The notes below the pieces were generated by a model. That model saw only the letters and a program-made list of their open reading frames with translations, was not told the DNA's origin and made no database searches. Of a stretch of DNA of 64,000 nt, positions 38,345-54,517 are shown piece by piece. Source of the stretch: Streptococcus sp. 29896 (lineage in GTDB: Bacteria; Bacillota; Bacilli; Lactobacillales; Streptococcaceae); the NCBI RefSeq assembly GCF_032594915.1, contig NZ_CP118733.1:124001-188000 (forward strand), given 5' to 3'. A program made the translations under genes and the position numbers. The number at the start of each line of letters is the position of its first letter. Position 1 is the first letter of the stretch.

Positions 38345-38447
38345 GTATCGTTTGTGTGGAAAATTGGAACTTGTTCAAACCTGGGACAGATTTGCCAAAA
38401 TGAGGTCAAAAAGTTAGAAAAAACGGAAGTCGATTTTTATATATTAT

Positions 38448-38476
38448 TTGTAAAATTCGACATTTTCCATTACAAT
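38448..38476 (+). promoter_or_regulatory. cppA operon promoter
   Basis: TTGTAA (38448-38453), a 17-bp spacer and TACAAT (38471-38476), about 29 bases before the start codon. Confidence 0.75.
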
Positions 38477-38504
38477 AGTATGGTATAGTATTGAGGAGTA
38501 TGAG

Positions 38505-39236
38505 ATGTTACGAGACAAGCATGTAGTCCCTGTTTTGCGTGTTAATAACCGGGCTATCAATCAAGAATTTATCGAGAAAAATTTGGGTTTGAAGACCCTA
38601 TTAGAAGATGGACCATTTGCTGATTTTTCAAGCCACCAATCAAAAGAATTGGTCTTGAGTTTGATGGAATCACCTAGTGCCCGTACCCATCAGGTTAAGG
38701 GCTTGAAAAAACTGGCTCTTCTAGTGCTGAAAGTGGCACAGGTAGAAGAGGTTGAAGCGCTTTTGGCTACCGGTGCCTCTTATTCAACATTGTATAAAGG
38801 AAAACGTGGCCTTGCTTTTGAATGTCTATCACCAGAAGGAGACCGCTTCTTGATTCATGGCGAAGAGAGCCGTGAGGATTTGGTTGAAATACTGGCTCCC
38901 TATCCTTTTGCTTCTAAAGAAGGCTTTGTAGGTTTCAGTCAGGCTTTGGTAGAGGAGGTTGTACTGCGAACTCCTGATCAGGTAGCTAGTCAAGCCTTTT
39001 ACCAAAAACTGTTGGGAGATCAGGAGCTTGTTCGTTTCGAACAGGCAGAGGGTGATGATTTGCAGACACCAGCTGAGGAAGTTTGGGATTTAGATAGCTT
39101 GCGTTTTGCGGTGAGACAGGACTTCGACTGGGCTCCCCTGGAAGCAGTTTTGTCAGCTGGATATTTCAAGGACAAGCGTGAGCGTTTTATTCAGACAAGG
39201 GACCTAAGTGGCATTGAATTGTGGTTTGAAAAATGA
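38505..39236 (+). CDS. cppA: CppA-family protein
   Basis: 243 residues. The N-terminal VPVLRVNNRAINQEFIEKNLGLK and the paired vicinal-oxygen-chelate-like halves match streptococcal CppA, named for degradation of complement C3. The protein has no signal peptide, so the annotated protease role is questionable. GAGGAG lies six bases before the ATG. Its stop codon overlaps the start of the next gene as ATGA. Confidence 0.85.
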   Translation: MLRDKHVVPVLRVNNRAINQEFIEKNLGLKTLLEDGPFADFSSHQSKELVLSLMESPSARTHQVKGLKKLALLVLKVAQVEEVEALLATGASYSTLYKGKRGLAFECLSPEGDRFLIHGEESREDLVEILAPYPFASKEGFVGFSQALVEEVVLRTPDQVASQAFYQKLLGDQELVRFEQAEGDDLQTPAEEVWDLDSLRFAVRQDFDWAPLEAVLSAGYFKDKRERFIQTRDLSGIELWFEK

Positions 39237-40174
39237 GACAAGCAATTTTAGACAAGATTTCAGAGCAGATTGGGCAAGGAGTCTATCCTGGTGCCAGTCT
39301 GGCTCTTTTTTCTAAGGGCCAGTGGAAGGAGTACTATCTAGGGACCCAGGATGGCCATACGCCAGTTGGGGCAGGTTTGACCTATGATTTGGCGTCTGTT
39401 TCCAAGGTGGTTGGAGTAGGGACTCTTGCGACTTTTCTGGTTAATAGCGGAGCTTTGGAGCTAGATCGGACCTTGCAGTCCTATTATCCAGCCTTTCAGA
39501 ATAGTAAGGTTACCATTCGGCAATTATTGACCCATACTAGTGGTATCGATCCCTTCATTCCCAATCGGGATAGTCTGGACGCCGACCAGCTCAAGGAAGC
39601 GATTTTGAAGATTACCGTAACGGATAAGAAAGATTTCCTCTACACTGACATTAATTTTCTCTTGCTGGGCTTTTTGTTGGAGGAACTGGGTAGAGACAGT
39701 CTAGACCAGCTGATTAGTCGAGACGTTCTAGAGCCCTTTGGTATGTTCCAAACCTCCTTTGGACCAGTCAGTCAGGCGGTGCCGACGGTGCGTGGCGTCA
39801 AGGCAGGTGTGGTGCATGATCCTAAGGCGCGTGTTTTGGGGCTTCATGCAGGGAGTGCAGGCCTCTTTTCGACGGTCAGGGATTTGGAAATCTTTTTGGA
39901 GCGCTATCTAACTGAGAATTTTGCTGCAGATTTGACTCAGGACTATGGCTTTGATGACAAGCGCAAGCGGTCGTTGGCCTGGGATAAGAAGGGTGATTGG
40001 TTGTCCCACACGGGCTATACGGGAACCTTTATCATGTACAATCGTCCCTTGCAACAGGCCGCGATTTTCCTCTCCAACCGGACCTTTGACAAGGATGAGC
40101 GAGCTCAGTGGAAGTTGGATCGAAACCAAGTTATGGCTCTGATTCGTCAGGTCTTGGAGGGAGAGGGACAATGA
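39233..40174 (+). CDS. Beta-lactamase-like serine hydrolase
   Basis: 313 residues of the class C beta-lactamase/PBP-like fold. The SxxK motif is S55-VS-K58 (in LASVSKVVG), YTDINFLLLG matches the Tyr motif, and SHTGYTGTF the third HxG-like motif. There is no signal peptide, so it is probably cytoplasmic; in S. pneumoniae and relatives similar genes sit beside cppA. The substrate is unknown. It is coupled by ATGA overlaps to cppA and to the DUF1697 gene. Confidence 0.85.
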   Translation: MRQAILDKISEQIGQGVYPGASLALFSKGQWKEYYLGTQDGHTPVGAGLTYDLASVSKVVGVGTLATFLVNSGALELDRTLQSYYPAFQNSKVTIRQLLTHTSGIDPFIPNRDSLDADQLKEAILKITVTDKKDFLYTDINFLLLGFLLEELGRDSLDQLISRDVLEPFGMFQTSFGPVSQAVPTVRGVKAGVVHDPKARVLGLHAGSAGLFSTVRDLEIFLERYLTENFAADLTQDYGFDDKRKRSLAWDKKGDWLSHTGYTGTFIMYNRPLQQAAIFLSNRTFDKDERAQWKLDRNQVMALIRQVLEGEGQ

Positions 40175-40710
40175 GATATGTGCTATTGCTGAGAGGGATC
40201 AATGTTGGCGGTCGTAATAAGGTTGTGATGGCTGAATTGCGTCAAGCAGTGGCAGATTTGGGCTGTGTCAATGTTGAAACCTACATCAACAGCGGCAATC
40301 TCTTCTTTGATACGGAAAAGGAGCTAGAGGAGATTGTGGCGGACTTTCACGACTTCTTTGCTAGTCACTATCCCTTTGTTGAAGCATTCTCTCTTTTGAG
40401 TGCTGAGGATTATGCGACAGAAGTAGGGCAGCTCCCTACTTGGTGGGAGGATGGCATGGCTCGGAAGGATGTCCTGTTCTATACAGATAGGAGCCAGAAG
40501 ACTCTGATTGAAGACTGGGTGAGCCAGCTGGACTTGGGAGAGGAGATTGTTCATTGTGGGCAAAAGGCTCTTTACTGGGGCAAATATGATGAGGATTCCT
40601 ATCTGCAAACAGCTTATCACAAGAAGCTTGCCCATCAGGTTTTCTACAAGAGTTTAACCATCCGCAATCACAAGACCTTTGTCAAATTGGCGGAGTTTTT
40701 GGAAAAATAA
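40171..40710 (+). CDS. DUF1697 protein
   Basis: 179 residues. The motif YVLLLRGINVGGRNKVVMAELR and TYINSGNLFFDT are characteristic of the DUF1697 family, of unknown biochemical function. The ATG at 40171 overlaps the upstream stop codon as ATGA and follows GGAGGGAGAGG. It is the last gene of a three-gene operon with cppA and the serine hydrolase. Confidence 0.85.
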   Translation: MRYVLLLRGINVGGRNKVVMAELRQAVADLGCVNVETYINSGNLFFDTEKELEEIVADFHDFFASHYPFVEAFSLLSAEDYATEVGQLPTWWEDGMARKDVLFYTDRSQKTLIEDWVSQLDLGEEIVHCGQKALYWGKYDEDSYLQTAYHKKLAHQVFYKSLTIRNHKTFVKLAEFLEK

Positions 40711-40841
40711 AGAAGAAAATGAAGGGAAACGACTTGTGACTGTTTTCCTTTTTCACATTCCTGACATCAAATTGTCATCAGTTTTCAATTTGCTTGAGAT
40801 TTTAGCGTGATAGAGTGGAAGAGAAGTAAAGGAGAGATTCT

Positions 40842-41624
40842 ATGAAACAAAAAATGAGCCTCTGCAGTCTTCTCTTGGGAACAGGTTTGATTTCGGGGTT
40901 GACTGCTCAAGCAGCGGAATACCAGGTTCAGGCAGGCGATTCCTTTTCGTCCATTGCTGCGGCACACCAGATGGATATGTATCAATTGGCGGAAGCCAAT
41001 CAGATGACCATCTATGATCTTTTATTGCCTGGACAGGTCTTACAGGTTGCAGATAACTGGGTAGCTAGTCCGTCTGCCAGTCAGGAGACAAGCTATACAG
41101 TTCAATATGGTGACAGCCTATCTGCTATTGCAGCCAAGTTTGGAATGGACATGTACCAACTTGCCCAACTCAATAGAATGGATATTTATGGCTTGTTGTT
41201 GCCTGGTCAAGTCTTGACAGTGACAGCCACCGCTCAACAAGTGCAAACAGCTACCTCAGATTACTACCTGCCAGGCTTTACCTATGAAGCAGGTATCAAT
41301 TACCCTGTGGGTCAATGTACCTGGGCTGTGCAGAAATTAACTGGCTGGGCAGGTGACTGGTGGGGCAATGCTGCAGATTGGGCTCGTAATGCTGCTGCGC
41401 AAGGGTTCCTTGTTGGAAGTCAGCCTCAGGTTGGATCGATTGTGGTTTGGGATGATGGTGGTTATGGTCACGTTGCCTACGTGACAGAAGTGAATCAGTG
41501 GGGGCAAATCCAGGTTTTGGAAGCCAACTATAACGGTCAGCAATGGATTGACAACTATCGTGGATGGTTTACACCGACAGTATACCAGGGAAGTGTTTCC
41601 TACATTTATCCTCCAGCTTATTAG
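40842..41624 (+). CDS. Secreted LysM-CHAP peptidoglycan hydrolase
   Basis: 260 residues. A signal peptide (residues 1-24, ending TAQA-AE), two LysM domains (about 25-67 and 84-127) that bind cell-wall glycan, then a CHAP amidase/endopeptidase domain (about 145-255) with Cys159 in VGQCTWAVQ and His in GGYGHVAYV. It is likely involved in septal cleavage or wall turnover. The upstream region carries TAGAGT with TG as an extended -10. It is monocistronic. Confidence 0.93.
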   Translation: MKQKMSLCSLLLGTGLISGLTAQAAEYQVQAGDSFSSIAAAHQMDMYQLAEANQMTIYDLLLPGQVLQVADNWVASPSASQETSYTVQYGDSLSAIAAKFGMDMYQLAQLNRMDIYGLLLPGQVLTVTATAQQVQTATSDYYLPGFTYEAGINYPVGQCTWAVQKLTGWAGDWWGNAADWARNAAAQGFLVGSQPQVGSIVVWDDGGYGHVAYVTEVNQWGQIQVLEANYNGQQWIDNYRGWFTPTVYQGSVSYIYPPAY

Positions 41625-41625
41625 T

Positions 41626-41660
41626 AAAAAAGAACACTCATTAGGAGTGTTCTTTTTTTG
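41626..41660. terminator. Bidirectional terminator between LysM-CHAP gene and pflB
   Basis: AAAAAGAACACTC and GAGTGTTCTTTTT pair around ATTAG, with T tracts on both sides, between convergent genes. Confidence 0.93.
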
Positions 41661-41663
41661 TTC

Positions 41664-44009
41664 TTAAGCTTGACCTGAAACTTCAGCAGCGTGGTCATCC
41701 ATTGAAAGAACTTCGTGGAAGACACGTTGTGTCAATTCAGTTTTTTGTTCTTTAGTGAGGTATTTGGTGTTTACGCAGTATCCAGAGATACGAACGATAA
41801 CATCCTCACCAGCCATGATTTTCTCGTAAACATCGTTCAAGTCCATAACGTTCAAGTTGACGTGTTGGCCACCTTGCTCGAAGTAACCGTCAAGGATGGT
41901 TACCAAGTTTGATACTTGCTCATCGAAGGTCTTACCAAGTGCTTTTGGAGAAACCTGAGTAGTCAATGAGATACCGTCGTTGGCATGGTTGAAGTTGAGC
42001 TTAGAAAGGGTGTTCAAGTTTTGCAACCAACCACCACGTGATTTAGAAGTTGGGTTAGCACCTGGTGGGAAGAATTCCACTTTAGAAGTGTTAACTGAGC
42101 CATCTTCGTTGAGGAATACACCACGGTGAACAGGTGAGTTACCAGTTTGTTTAGAGTAAGCAACGTTTGAAGTGATGGTCAAGATAGAAACTGCGGCTTC
42201 TGCATTCTTGTAGAGTTTATGTTTGTTCAAACGAGTGAAGAATGCTTCCATGAGCCATTTCGCGATGTCGTCTACACGGTCATCGTCTTCACCGTAACGT
42301 GGGAAGTCGCCTGTTACTTCGTAATCGTAGATGAAACCATCTTCGTCACGGATTGGTTTAACCTGTGCGTACTTGATAGCAGACAAGGAGTCAACAGTGT
42401 TTGCAAATCCACAGATACCGAAGCCCATGTTTGCACGAAGGTGAGTTGGCAAGAAGGCCATTTGAACCGCTTCGTAGTTGTACTTGTCTGTCATGAAGTG
42501 GATGATGTTCATGGCATCAACGTAAGTGTCAGTCAACCAGTCAAGGGCTTTCTCGAAGTTTTCAATAACTTGATCGTAGTCAAAGATCTCAGAAGTGTTT
42601 GGCTCAACGCCGTCAAATACTTTATAGTCTTTGTGGACATCATCGTAACCGTTGTTCCAGCTTGAAAGAAGGGCTTTCAAAACGTTAACACGCGCACCGA
42701 AGTACTGGATGTTGTGGCGTTTGTCTTCGCTTTCTGGGTCAAGTGGAGACACACAGCAAGAGATACAGCTCATTTCACCGTAACCGTCTTTGGCCATTGT
42801 TGTTACACCTTCATATTGGATAGAAGAGTGTTTGTGGCTCATTGCCATACAGTAGCGACGGAAAGCGTATGGAAGTTGGTCAGACCAAAGAACTGTCAAG
42901 TTTGGCTCTGGAGAGTTACCGATGTTGTCAAGTGTGTTCAAGAAACGGTAGTCCATCTTGGTAACACGGTGACGACCATCGTTACCCATACCTGCCATAG
43001 ATGTTGTAAGGAAAGTAGGGTCACCAGAGTAGATTTCGTCGAAGGCTTTTGTACGAGCAAATTTCACTGTACGAAGTTTCAATACAAAGTCATCAACAAA
43101 TTCTTGGATTTCTGATTCAGTAAATGTACCACGAGCCAAGTCACGTTCTGCGTAGATATCAAGAACGATTGGCACACGACCAAGAGAAGTTGCCGCACCA
43201 TTGATAACACGGCAGACTGCCATGAAGGCGATGTTTGTCCATTGGATTGCTTCTTTGGTATTCATCGCAGGCTTGCGCACATCAACACCGTACATATCAC
43301 CTAAGCGAACAACTTGTTGCAATGCTTGGTACTGCATGTTGATTTCTTCACGAAGACGGATTGACTCTTCATCGATTTCAGTAATCGCGTTCCAGTCAGC
43401 TACTTTTTCTTCCATCAAGTAGTCAGCTCCGTAGAGAGCCAAACGAGCGTACATACCAATAATACGGCCACGTGAGTAAGCATCTGGAAGACCAGAAACG
43501 TGATGTGAGTGGCGAGCACGGCGGATGTCAGCCGTGTAGGCACGGAAGATACCATCGTTTACAGTTGTAGCGTGTTTTGTATAGATTTCATGAAGAAGTG
43601 GGTCTGGGGTATAGCCGTTTTCGATCAAAGTTGTTTCAGCCATACGAATACCACCACGTGGCATGAAGTTCAATTTGAAGAGTTCATCGTTTTGGATACC
43701 GAAGATGAGTTCGTTTTCTTTATCGATGAAACCAGCTGGGATATCTGCGATTGAAGTAGCGCGATCTACGTCCATTGGGAAGCGAGTGTCTTCGTAGCCA
43801 GCTTTTGTTTCTTCAATGATTTTCTTGATATGGAGCGAACGCTCAGTTGGGCCAGCAAGGAAACTTTCATCTCCATCGTAAGGCGTATAGTTGGCTTGAA
43901 CGAAGCGAGTGACACTAGCTTTATCTTGCCAGTCTGTACCTTTGAAGCCTTCCCAGGCCTGGGCGAAAATGTCTTCAGTAACATTTTTAGTTTTTACTTT
44001 TGTTGACAT
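41664..44009 (-). CDS. pflB: Formate acetyltransferase (pyruvate formate-lyase)
   Basis: 781 residues. A glycyl-radical enzyme that splits pyruvate with CoA into acetyl-CoA and formate under anaerobic conditions. The catalytic cysteine pair is in [13 protein letters not shown], and Gly743 in [10 protein letters not shown] is the radical site. The tail ends [15 protein letters not shown]. The ATG follows GGAG at good spacing. It is monocistronic; activation needs the separate PflA, not in this window. Strong codon bias indicates high expression. Confidence 0.97.
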   Translation of the reverse strand: MSTKVKTKNVTEDIFAQAWEGFKGTDWQDKASVTRFVQANYTPYDGDESFLAGPTERSLHIKKIIEETKAGYEDTRFPMDVDRATSIADIPAGFIDKENELIFGIQNDELFKLNFMPRGGIRMAETTLIENGYTPDPLLHEIYTKHATTVNDGIFRAYTADIRRARHSHHVSGLPDAYSRGRIIGMYARLALYGADYLMEEKVADWNAITEIDEESIRLREEINMQYQALQQVVRLGDMYGVDVRKPAMNTKEAIQWTNIAFMAVCRVINGAATSLGRVPIVLDIYAERDLARGTFTESEIQEFVDDFVLKLRTVKFARTKAFDEIYSGDPTFLTTSMAGMGNDGRHRVTKMDYRFLNTLDNIGNSPEPNLTVLWSDQLPYAFRRYCMAMSHKHSSIQYEGVTTMAKDGYGEMSCISCCVSPLDPESEDKRHNIQYFGARVNVLKALLSSWNNGYDDVHKDYKVFDGVEPNTSEIFDYDQVIENFEKALDWLTDTYVDAMNIIHFMTDKYNYEAVQMAFLPTHLRANMGFGICGFANTVDSLSAIKYAQVKPIRDEDGFIYDYEVTGDFPRYGEDDDRVDDIAKWLMEAFFTRLNKHKLYKNAEAAVSILTITSNVAYSKQTGNSPVHRGVFLNEDGSVNTSKVEFFPPGANPTSKSRGGWLQNLNTLSKLNFNHANDGISLTTQVSPKALGKTFDEQVSNLVTILDGYFEQGGQHVNLNVMDLNDVYEKIMAGEDVIVRISGYCVNTKYLTKEQKTELTQRVFHEVLSMDDHAAEVSGQA

Positions 44010-44050
44010 GAGGGTTCTCCTTCAAAATAGTTTTTTTATTCACATAGTTC

Positions 44051-44079
44051 ATTATATCATGTGTAAGCACTTTCTTCAA
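44051..44079 (-). promoter_or_regulatory. pflB promoter with cre-like site
   Basis: On the minus strand TTGAAG (44074-44079), a 17-bp spacer and TATAAT (44051-44056) with an extended TGA. TGTAAGCACTTTCT (44062-44075) on the plus strand resembles a CcpA cre site with CA instead of CG at the centre. Confidence 0.75.
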
Positions 44080-44199
44080 GGTCAAAATACTTGAAAATAA
44101 ATGAAAAGTGTGGTAAAAGATTTCAAAAATTGTGAAAATAGTCTCAATCTTTCTTTGCAAGGAGAATCAAATTTAAAAAATATAAAACATGTTAACATA

Positions 44200-44228
44200 T
44201 TGACATTGTGAAAGCGTTTTTGTAAAAT
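44200..44228 (+). promoter_or_regulatory. GH101 promoter with cre-like site
   Basis: TTGACA (44200-44205), a 17-bp spacer and TAAAAT (44223-44228). The spacer contains TGAAAGCGTTTTTG, whose left half matches a CcpA cre site fully and right half partly. Catabolite repression of the O-glycanase is plausible. Confidence 0.78.
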
Positions 44229-44272
44229 GAAGCTGTATAAACCAACTTTCTCAACATATCATAAGGAGGTAA

Positions 44273-50692
<6,420 letters not shown>

Positions 50693-50696
50693 GCTC

Positions 50697-50726
50697 AAAA
50701 GAGAAAGGATTTCCTTTCTCTTTTTT
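50697..50726 (+). terminator. GH101 terminator
   Basis: AAAAGAGAAAGG-ATTT-CCTTTCTCTTTT is a perfect 12-bp stem followed by T residues, just after the stop codon. Confidence 0.95.
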
Positions 50727-50784
50727 GAATTTGGAAAAACACAAATCCGACAGGATAGTTTATAATAAAGAGAAGGAGGGCAGG

Positions 50785-51852
50785 ATGCTAGAGTTCCCAT
50801 TGATTGATGATCGTTCACGAAAAATCATCCATATCGATATGGATGCCTTTTTTGCAGCCATAGAGGAACGAGATCATCCTGAACTTAAGGGCAAGCCCGT
50901 CGTGATTGCACGGGATCCTCGGAAATCGGGCGGTAGAGGAGTCGTTTCCACCTGTAACTACGAGGCACGAAAATATGGCATTCACTCAGCTATGTCCAGC
51001 AAGGAAGCCTATCAGCGTTGCCCACAGGCTATTTTCATTTCGGGAAACTATGACAAATACCAGGAAGTCGGTTTGCAGGTCCGTGCCATATTTCGGCGCT
51101 ATACCGATCTGGTCGAGCCCATGTCGATTGACGAAGCCTACCTGGATGTGACCCAGAACAAGCTAGGGATCAGTTCTGCAGTCAAAATTGCCAAGTTGAT
51201 CCAATATGACATCTGGAATGAATTGCATTTGACAGCGTCAGCTGGAGTATCATATAATAAATTTTTAGCAAAAATTGCTTCTGATATGAAAAAACCAATG
51301 GGTTTAACCTTGATTTTGCCTGAAGAGGCAGTTGAGATTCTGTCGGGTTTACCTGTGGAAAAGTTTCATGGCGTTGGAAAAAAATCAGTCGCCCGCTTGC
51401 AAGAAATGGGAGTCTATACAGGCAAGGACCTCTTAGCCATCCCAGAAATGGTCTTAATCGATCAGTTTGGTCGTTTTGGTTATGACCTTTATCGCAAGGC
51501 GCGTGGGATTTCCAACTCACCCGTCAAAGCTAACCGCATTCGTAAGTCCATCGGTAAAGAGCGGACCTATGGCAAGTTGCTCTATCGGGAAGAGGATGCC
51601 TTAAAAGAATTAATCAGTCTCTGCCGGCGGGTTGCTACAAGTTTACATAAACACGATAAAAAGGGACGAACAGTTGTGCTGAAAATCCGCTACGGCGATT
51701 TTACAACCTTGACTAAGCGCCATAGCTTTACGGAAGCAATCAATCAGATGGAGCAGATTGAAAAAGAAGTTCGGGCAATGTTTGACCAAGTTGCCCAACC
51801 AGCAAAGGGGATTCGTCTTTTAGGAGTGACCCTTACTAATTTTATAGAATAG
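50785..51852 (+). CDS. dinB: DNA polymerase IV
   Basis: 355 residues, Y-family translesion polymerase. [17 protein letters not shown] and [11 protein letters not shown] carry the catalytic acidic residues, followed by the helix-hairpin-helix [17 protein letters not shown] and a little-finger domain. It lacks a clear C-terminal clamp motif beyond LGVTLTNF. The ATG follows AAGGAGGG with TATAAT at 50761-50766. It may be followed by the Rrf2 gene 14 bases downstream, a likely two-gene transcript. Confidence 0.95.
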   Translation: MLEFPLIDDRSRKIIHIDMDAFFAAIEERDHPELKGKPVVIARDPRKSGGRGVVSTCNYEARKYGIHSAMSSKEAYQRCPQAIFISGNYDKYQEVGLQVRAIFRRYTDLVEPMSIDEAYLDVTQNKLGISSAVKIAKLIQYDIWNELHLTASAGVSYNKFLAKIASDMKKPMGLTLILPEEAVEILSGLPVEKFHGVGKKSVARLQEMGVYTGKDLLAIPEMVLIDQFGRFGYDLYRKARGISNSPVKANRIRKSIGKERTYGKLLYREEDALKELISLCRRVATSLHKHDKKGRTVVLKIRYGDFTTLTKRHSFTEAINQMEQIEKEVRAMFDQVAQPAKGIRLLGVTLTNFIE

Positions 51853-51866
51853 GAGAAAGGACTGCT

Positions 51867-52286
51867 ATGCAGATATCCAGTCGATTTACTATTGCCAGCC
51901 ACATTCTGGTCTTGCTAGCCTTGGAGGGAGACAAGGAAAAACAGACCAGTACTAGCATTGCAGGCAGTGTAGGTGTCAATCCAGTCATCATCCGCAATAT
52001 CCTGGCTCAGTTGAAAGAGGCTGGATTGGTTCAGGTGGCGCGTGGTGTAGGTGGTGCACGTTTGGCCCAAGCTCCAGACAAAATTACCCTCTTTCATGTC
52101 TATCAGGCTGTAGAGTTATTTGGAGAAAAGGGGAAACTTTTTGGCTTTCATGAACAACCCAATCCAGCCTGTCAGGTTGGTCGTAAGATTCATCCCCTGC
52201 TAGATAGCCGTTTGGAAAATGCCCAGTCGGCTCTGGAAAAAGAGTTGGGACAAACAACAATTGCTGATTTATTGGCAGAATTATAG
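51867..52286 (+). CDS. Rrf2-family transcriptional regulator
   Basis: 139 residues. A winged HTH with SSRFTIASHILVLLAL, NPVIIRNILAQLKEAGLV and the wing GVGGARLAQ is typical of Rrf2. It has a single cysteine (NPACQVGR) rather than the three that bind an iron-sulfur cluster in IscR/NsrR, so it probably is of the YwnA type. Divided operators TTGTAA-N9-TTACAA lie before the next gene, its probable target. It may be co-transcribed with dinB. Confidence 0.9.
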   Translation: MQISSRFTIASHILVLLALEGDKEKQTSTSIAGSVGVNPVIIRNILAQLKEAGLVQVARGVGGARLAQAPDKITLFHVYQAVELFGEKGKLFGFHEQPNPACQVGRKIHPLLDSRLENAQSALEKELGQTTIADLLAEL

Positions 52287-52292
52287 GTATTC

Positions 52293-52317
52293 AATCATCC
52301 TCGTGATGATTTTTTTA
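52293..52317 (+). terminator. Terminator after the Rrf2 gene
   Basis: AATCATC-CTCGT-GATGATT is a 7-bp stem followed by a T run. Confidence 0.85.
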
Positions 52318-52327
52318 AACTTTTGAG

Positions 52328-52391
52328 TTGTAACACTTGACATTACAACGAACATGGTATAAACTAATAATTGTAAACAAAAACATTACAA
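52328..52391 (+). promoter_or_regulatory. Promoter with two TTGTAA-N9-TTACAA operators
   Basis: Two inverted repeats with identical 6-bp arms and 9-bp spacers lie at 52328-52348 and 52371-52391, centres 43 bp apart. Between them lie TTGACA (52337-52342) and TATAAA (52358-52363) with an extended TGG. The first overlaps the -35 and the second lies just after the predicted start. The upstream Rrf2 regulator is the likely binder. Confidence 0.85.
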
Positions 52392-52413
52392 CAAAACAAG
52401 TGAGGTAATCAAT

Positions 52414-53040
52414 ATGAAAATCGCCATTATCGCAGCAAACGGTCAAGCAGGTCAAGCCATTGCCAAAGAAGCAGTAGAACGTGGTCATCAGGTGACAGCC
52501 GTTGTCCGTTCTGAAAACAAGAGTGCAGCCCAGGAAGTGATCCAAAAAGACGCTCTTGCTCTTACCAAAGAAGACTTGGCTGGTTTTGATCTTGTTATCA
52601 ATGCCTTCGGTGCTTGGACAGTTGAGACCTTGCCGCAGCATAGTCAGTTGGCAGAGCACTTGACCACTCTCCTGGCAGCAAGTCCAACTCGATTGCTGAT
52701 TGTCGGTGGAGCGGGTAGTCTCTTTCTTGATGAAACCGGTCAACTTGCCTTGAAAGATAGTCCAGATTTTCCAGTTGAGTATCTTCCGATTGCAGAAGCA
52801 ATGGGAGAGGGCTTGGCAATCTACCGCCAAGCACAGGATGTCAACTGGCTCTACCTAAGTCCAGCAGCAGATTTCGATGCAACTGGTGAAAAGACAGGTG
52901 TTTACACCCTAGCGGGTGAGGTTTTCCAAGTCAATGAAAAAGGTGAAAGCTACATTTCTTATCGTGATTATGCACTCGCCTTGCTGGATTTGGCGGAAAA
53001 TTTCGAGCACAATCAGGTCCGTTTGTCAGTTCTCGGTTAG
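52414..53040 (+). CDS. NAD(P)-binding oxidoreductase, YwnB-like
   Basis: 208 residues, a Rossmann fold of the NAD(P)-binding (NmrA/SDR-atypical) type. The nucleotide motif is IAIIAANGQAGQAIA, and LLIVGGAGSLFLDETG and WLYLSPAADFD match the flavin-reductase/YwnB-like group. An Rrf2 gene followed by this gene resembles the ywnA-ywnB pair of Bacillus. The reaction is unknown; a redox or electrophile stress role is inferred. AGTGAGG lies before the ATG. Its terminator has been split by an IS element. Confidence 0.82.
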   Translation: MKIAIIAANGQAGQAIAKEAVERGHQVTAVVRSENKSAAQEVIQKDALALTKEDLAGFDLVINAFGAWTVETLPQHSQLAEHLTTLLAASPTRLLIVGGAGSLFLDETGQLALKDSPDFPVEYLPIAEAMGEGLAIYRQAQDVNWLYLSPAADFDATGEKTGVYTLAGEVFQVNEKGESYISYRDYALALLDLAENFEHNQVRLSVLG

Positions 53041-53068
53041 TAAGTGTCGTTTGGATGAGTTTCAAGTG

Positions 53069-53084
53069 AAAAGCCTAGGGATTC
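53069..53084. terminator. Left half of a terminator split by IS copy B
   Basis: AAAAGCCTAGG (53069-53079) is followed by GATTC, whose last three bases are the target duplication. The other arm, CTAGGCTTTTT, lies at 54518-54528 after the element. Joined, they form a perfect 11-bp stem AAAAGCCTAGG-GATT-CCTAGGCTTTT with a T tract. Confidence 0.9.
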
Positions 53085-53114
53085 TGAACTGCCCCCAAAA
53101 AGTTGGACAAATAA

Positions 53115-53948
53115 TTATTGAAAGGATTTAGTTCTGTATTGGACAGGACTAAGTCCTTTTAATTTTGCTTTTATTCGTTTGTTGTTGTAGTAAAAAATAT
53201 AATCTGTAATAGCTTCTTCAAGCTCATCAAGTGATTGATAAGATGTCTCGAGTCCATAAAACATTTCAGATTTGAGAATGCCAAAGAAAGACTCCATCAT
53301 CCCATTATCTGGGCTATTCCCTTTGCGGGACATGGATGGTCGAATGCCTTTGGTTTCCAAAAAGTAATGGTAAGACTGGTGCTGGTATTGCCAACCTTGA
53401 TCGCTGTGGAGAATAGTCCCACTGTATAAATCTGCTGGAAAAGCCTTCGCAAGCATGGTTTGAACCTGTTTCAAGTCAGGTGACCGAGACAGGGTAAAAT
53501 CAATAATCTCACTATTATAGCCGTCAAGAACAGGCGATAAGTAGAGTTTCCCTTCAGGCAAAGCAAACTCCGTCACATCGGTATAACATTTTTCATAAGG
53601 CTTAGATCCCTCAAACTGACGTTTAATCAGATTATCAGCCTTCTTACCCACCTCACCTTTGTAAGAAGCATACTTGCGCTTACGACGAATACGAGCCGCT
53701 AAGCCCATGACTGTCATCAAGCGCTGCACCTTTTTGTGGTTGATGAAGAAACCTCGATTTCTGAGTTCTAAATAAATCCGACGATAGCCGTAATTACCTT
53801 TATGGTCATCATAAATGGCTTGAATTTCAGCCTTAATGGCTTTGTTCTTGTCGGGTTTCTCCAGTTGCTTGACTTGATAATAATAAGTTGAGCGAGGCAT
53901 TTTAGCTGTCGCAAGTAGGAGGTCTAGTCGGAATCCTCCTTGGACCAT
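53115..53948 (-). CDS. IS3-family OrfB, DDE transposase, copy B
   Basis: 277 residues with an intact DDE triad ([26 protein letters not shown]). It lies in the -1 frame of orfA, and the frame is open back to the slippery site, so an OrfAB fusion can be made. It is identical to copy C. Confidence 0.94.
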   Translation of the reverse strand: MVQGGFRLDLLLATAKMPRSTYYYQVKQLEKPDKNKAIKAEIQAIYDDHKGNYGYRRIYLELRNRGFFINHKKVQRLMTVMGLAARIRRKRKYASYKGEVGKKADNLIKRQFEGSKPYEKCYTDVTEFALPEGKLYLSPVLDGYNSEIIDFTLSRSPDLKQVQTMLAKAFPADLYSGTILHSDQGWQYQHQSYHYFLETKGIRPSMSRKGNSPDNGMMESFFGILKSEMFYGLETSYQSLDELEEAITDYIFYYNNKRIKAKLKGLSPVQYRTKSFQ

Positions 53949-54460
53949 ATCTCTAATTGTTTCTGCTGTTCGCGCACTAGTGTTTCGTCCCTCAAGCGAA
54001 GTTCTCTCAACTTTTTTAGGAAGGCCACCTCAGTTCGAAGACGTTCATTTTCCTCTTGAAGGCGCTCTAATTCCGTCATCTCTTCCCAGGTTTTCTTGCG
54101 TTTACGTCCCATCTTGCTCGGTCTCCCTCTTGGTTTTTCAAGAATAGTATACCCGTTTTTCTTGTATTGTGCTATCCAATTGGGAAGCATTCCTCGATTT
54201 GGCAAGGCATAATCAAGGGAAACTGAGAGTTGAGAACACCCATGAATCAAGACCTTATCCATTATTTCTTGCTTTAATTCAGGTGAATAATACCTATTTT
54301 TACCTTTTTCAACGCTTTCCACGCCATATCGATCCATGAGTTTTATCATGTATGTGAGATTGGCAATAGTGACCTTGTATATCTGGCTAAGGTTGACCCA
54401 CGACACGCCACTCTTTCTCAGCTCATATATTTCTAGTTTATCTTCATAACTTAATTTCAT
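53924..54460 (-). CDS. IS3-family OrfA, copy B
   Basis: 178 residues with two HTH regions and a C-terminal leucine zipper. The slippery heptamer is at 54011-54017 (minus strand). The protein is identical to OrfA of copy C, indicating recent transposition. Confidence 0.93.
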   Translation of the reverse strand: MKLSYEDKLEIYELRKSGVSWVNLSQIYKVTIANLTYMIKLMDRYGVESVEKGKNRYYSPELKQEIMDKVLIHGCSQLSVSLDYALPNRGMLPNWIAQYKKNGYTILEKPRGRPSKMGRKRKKTWEEMTELERLQEENERLRTEVAFLKKLRELRLRDETLVREQQKQLEIWSKEDSD

Positions 54461-54517
54461 AAGAAAAACACCCCAATCGTTAGATTTTGTGTCTAACTTT
54501 TGGGGTGCAGTTCATTC

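Larger units (their letters stand above)
53085..54514 (-). mobile_element. IS3-family (IS150-like) element, copy B
   Basis: 1430 bp, minus orientation, identical in protein to copy C. The terminal inverted repeats begin TGAACTGC at both ends, with a 3-bp TTC duplication (53082-53084 and 54515-54517). The IS left end, read on its own strand, holds the CACCCCAA/TTGGGGTG and GTTAGA/TCTAAC hairpin before TTTTT. Confidence 0.94.

Noticed and set aside
40762..40777. TGACA-N6-TGTCA before the LysM-CHAP gene as a GlnR or WalR operator
   Set aside because: It does not match the GlnR consensus spacing or the direct-repeat WalR box; left unassigned.
42219..43115. Plus-strand frames opposite pflB
   Set aside because: Shadow frames of a highly biased coding sequence; no ribosome sites or domains.
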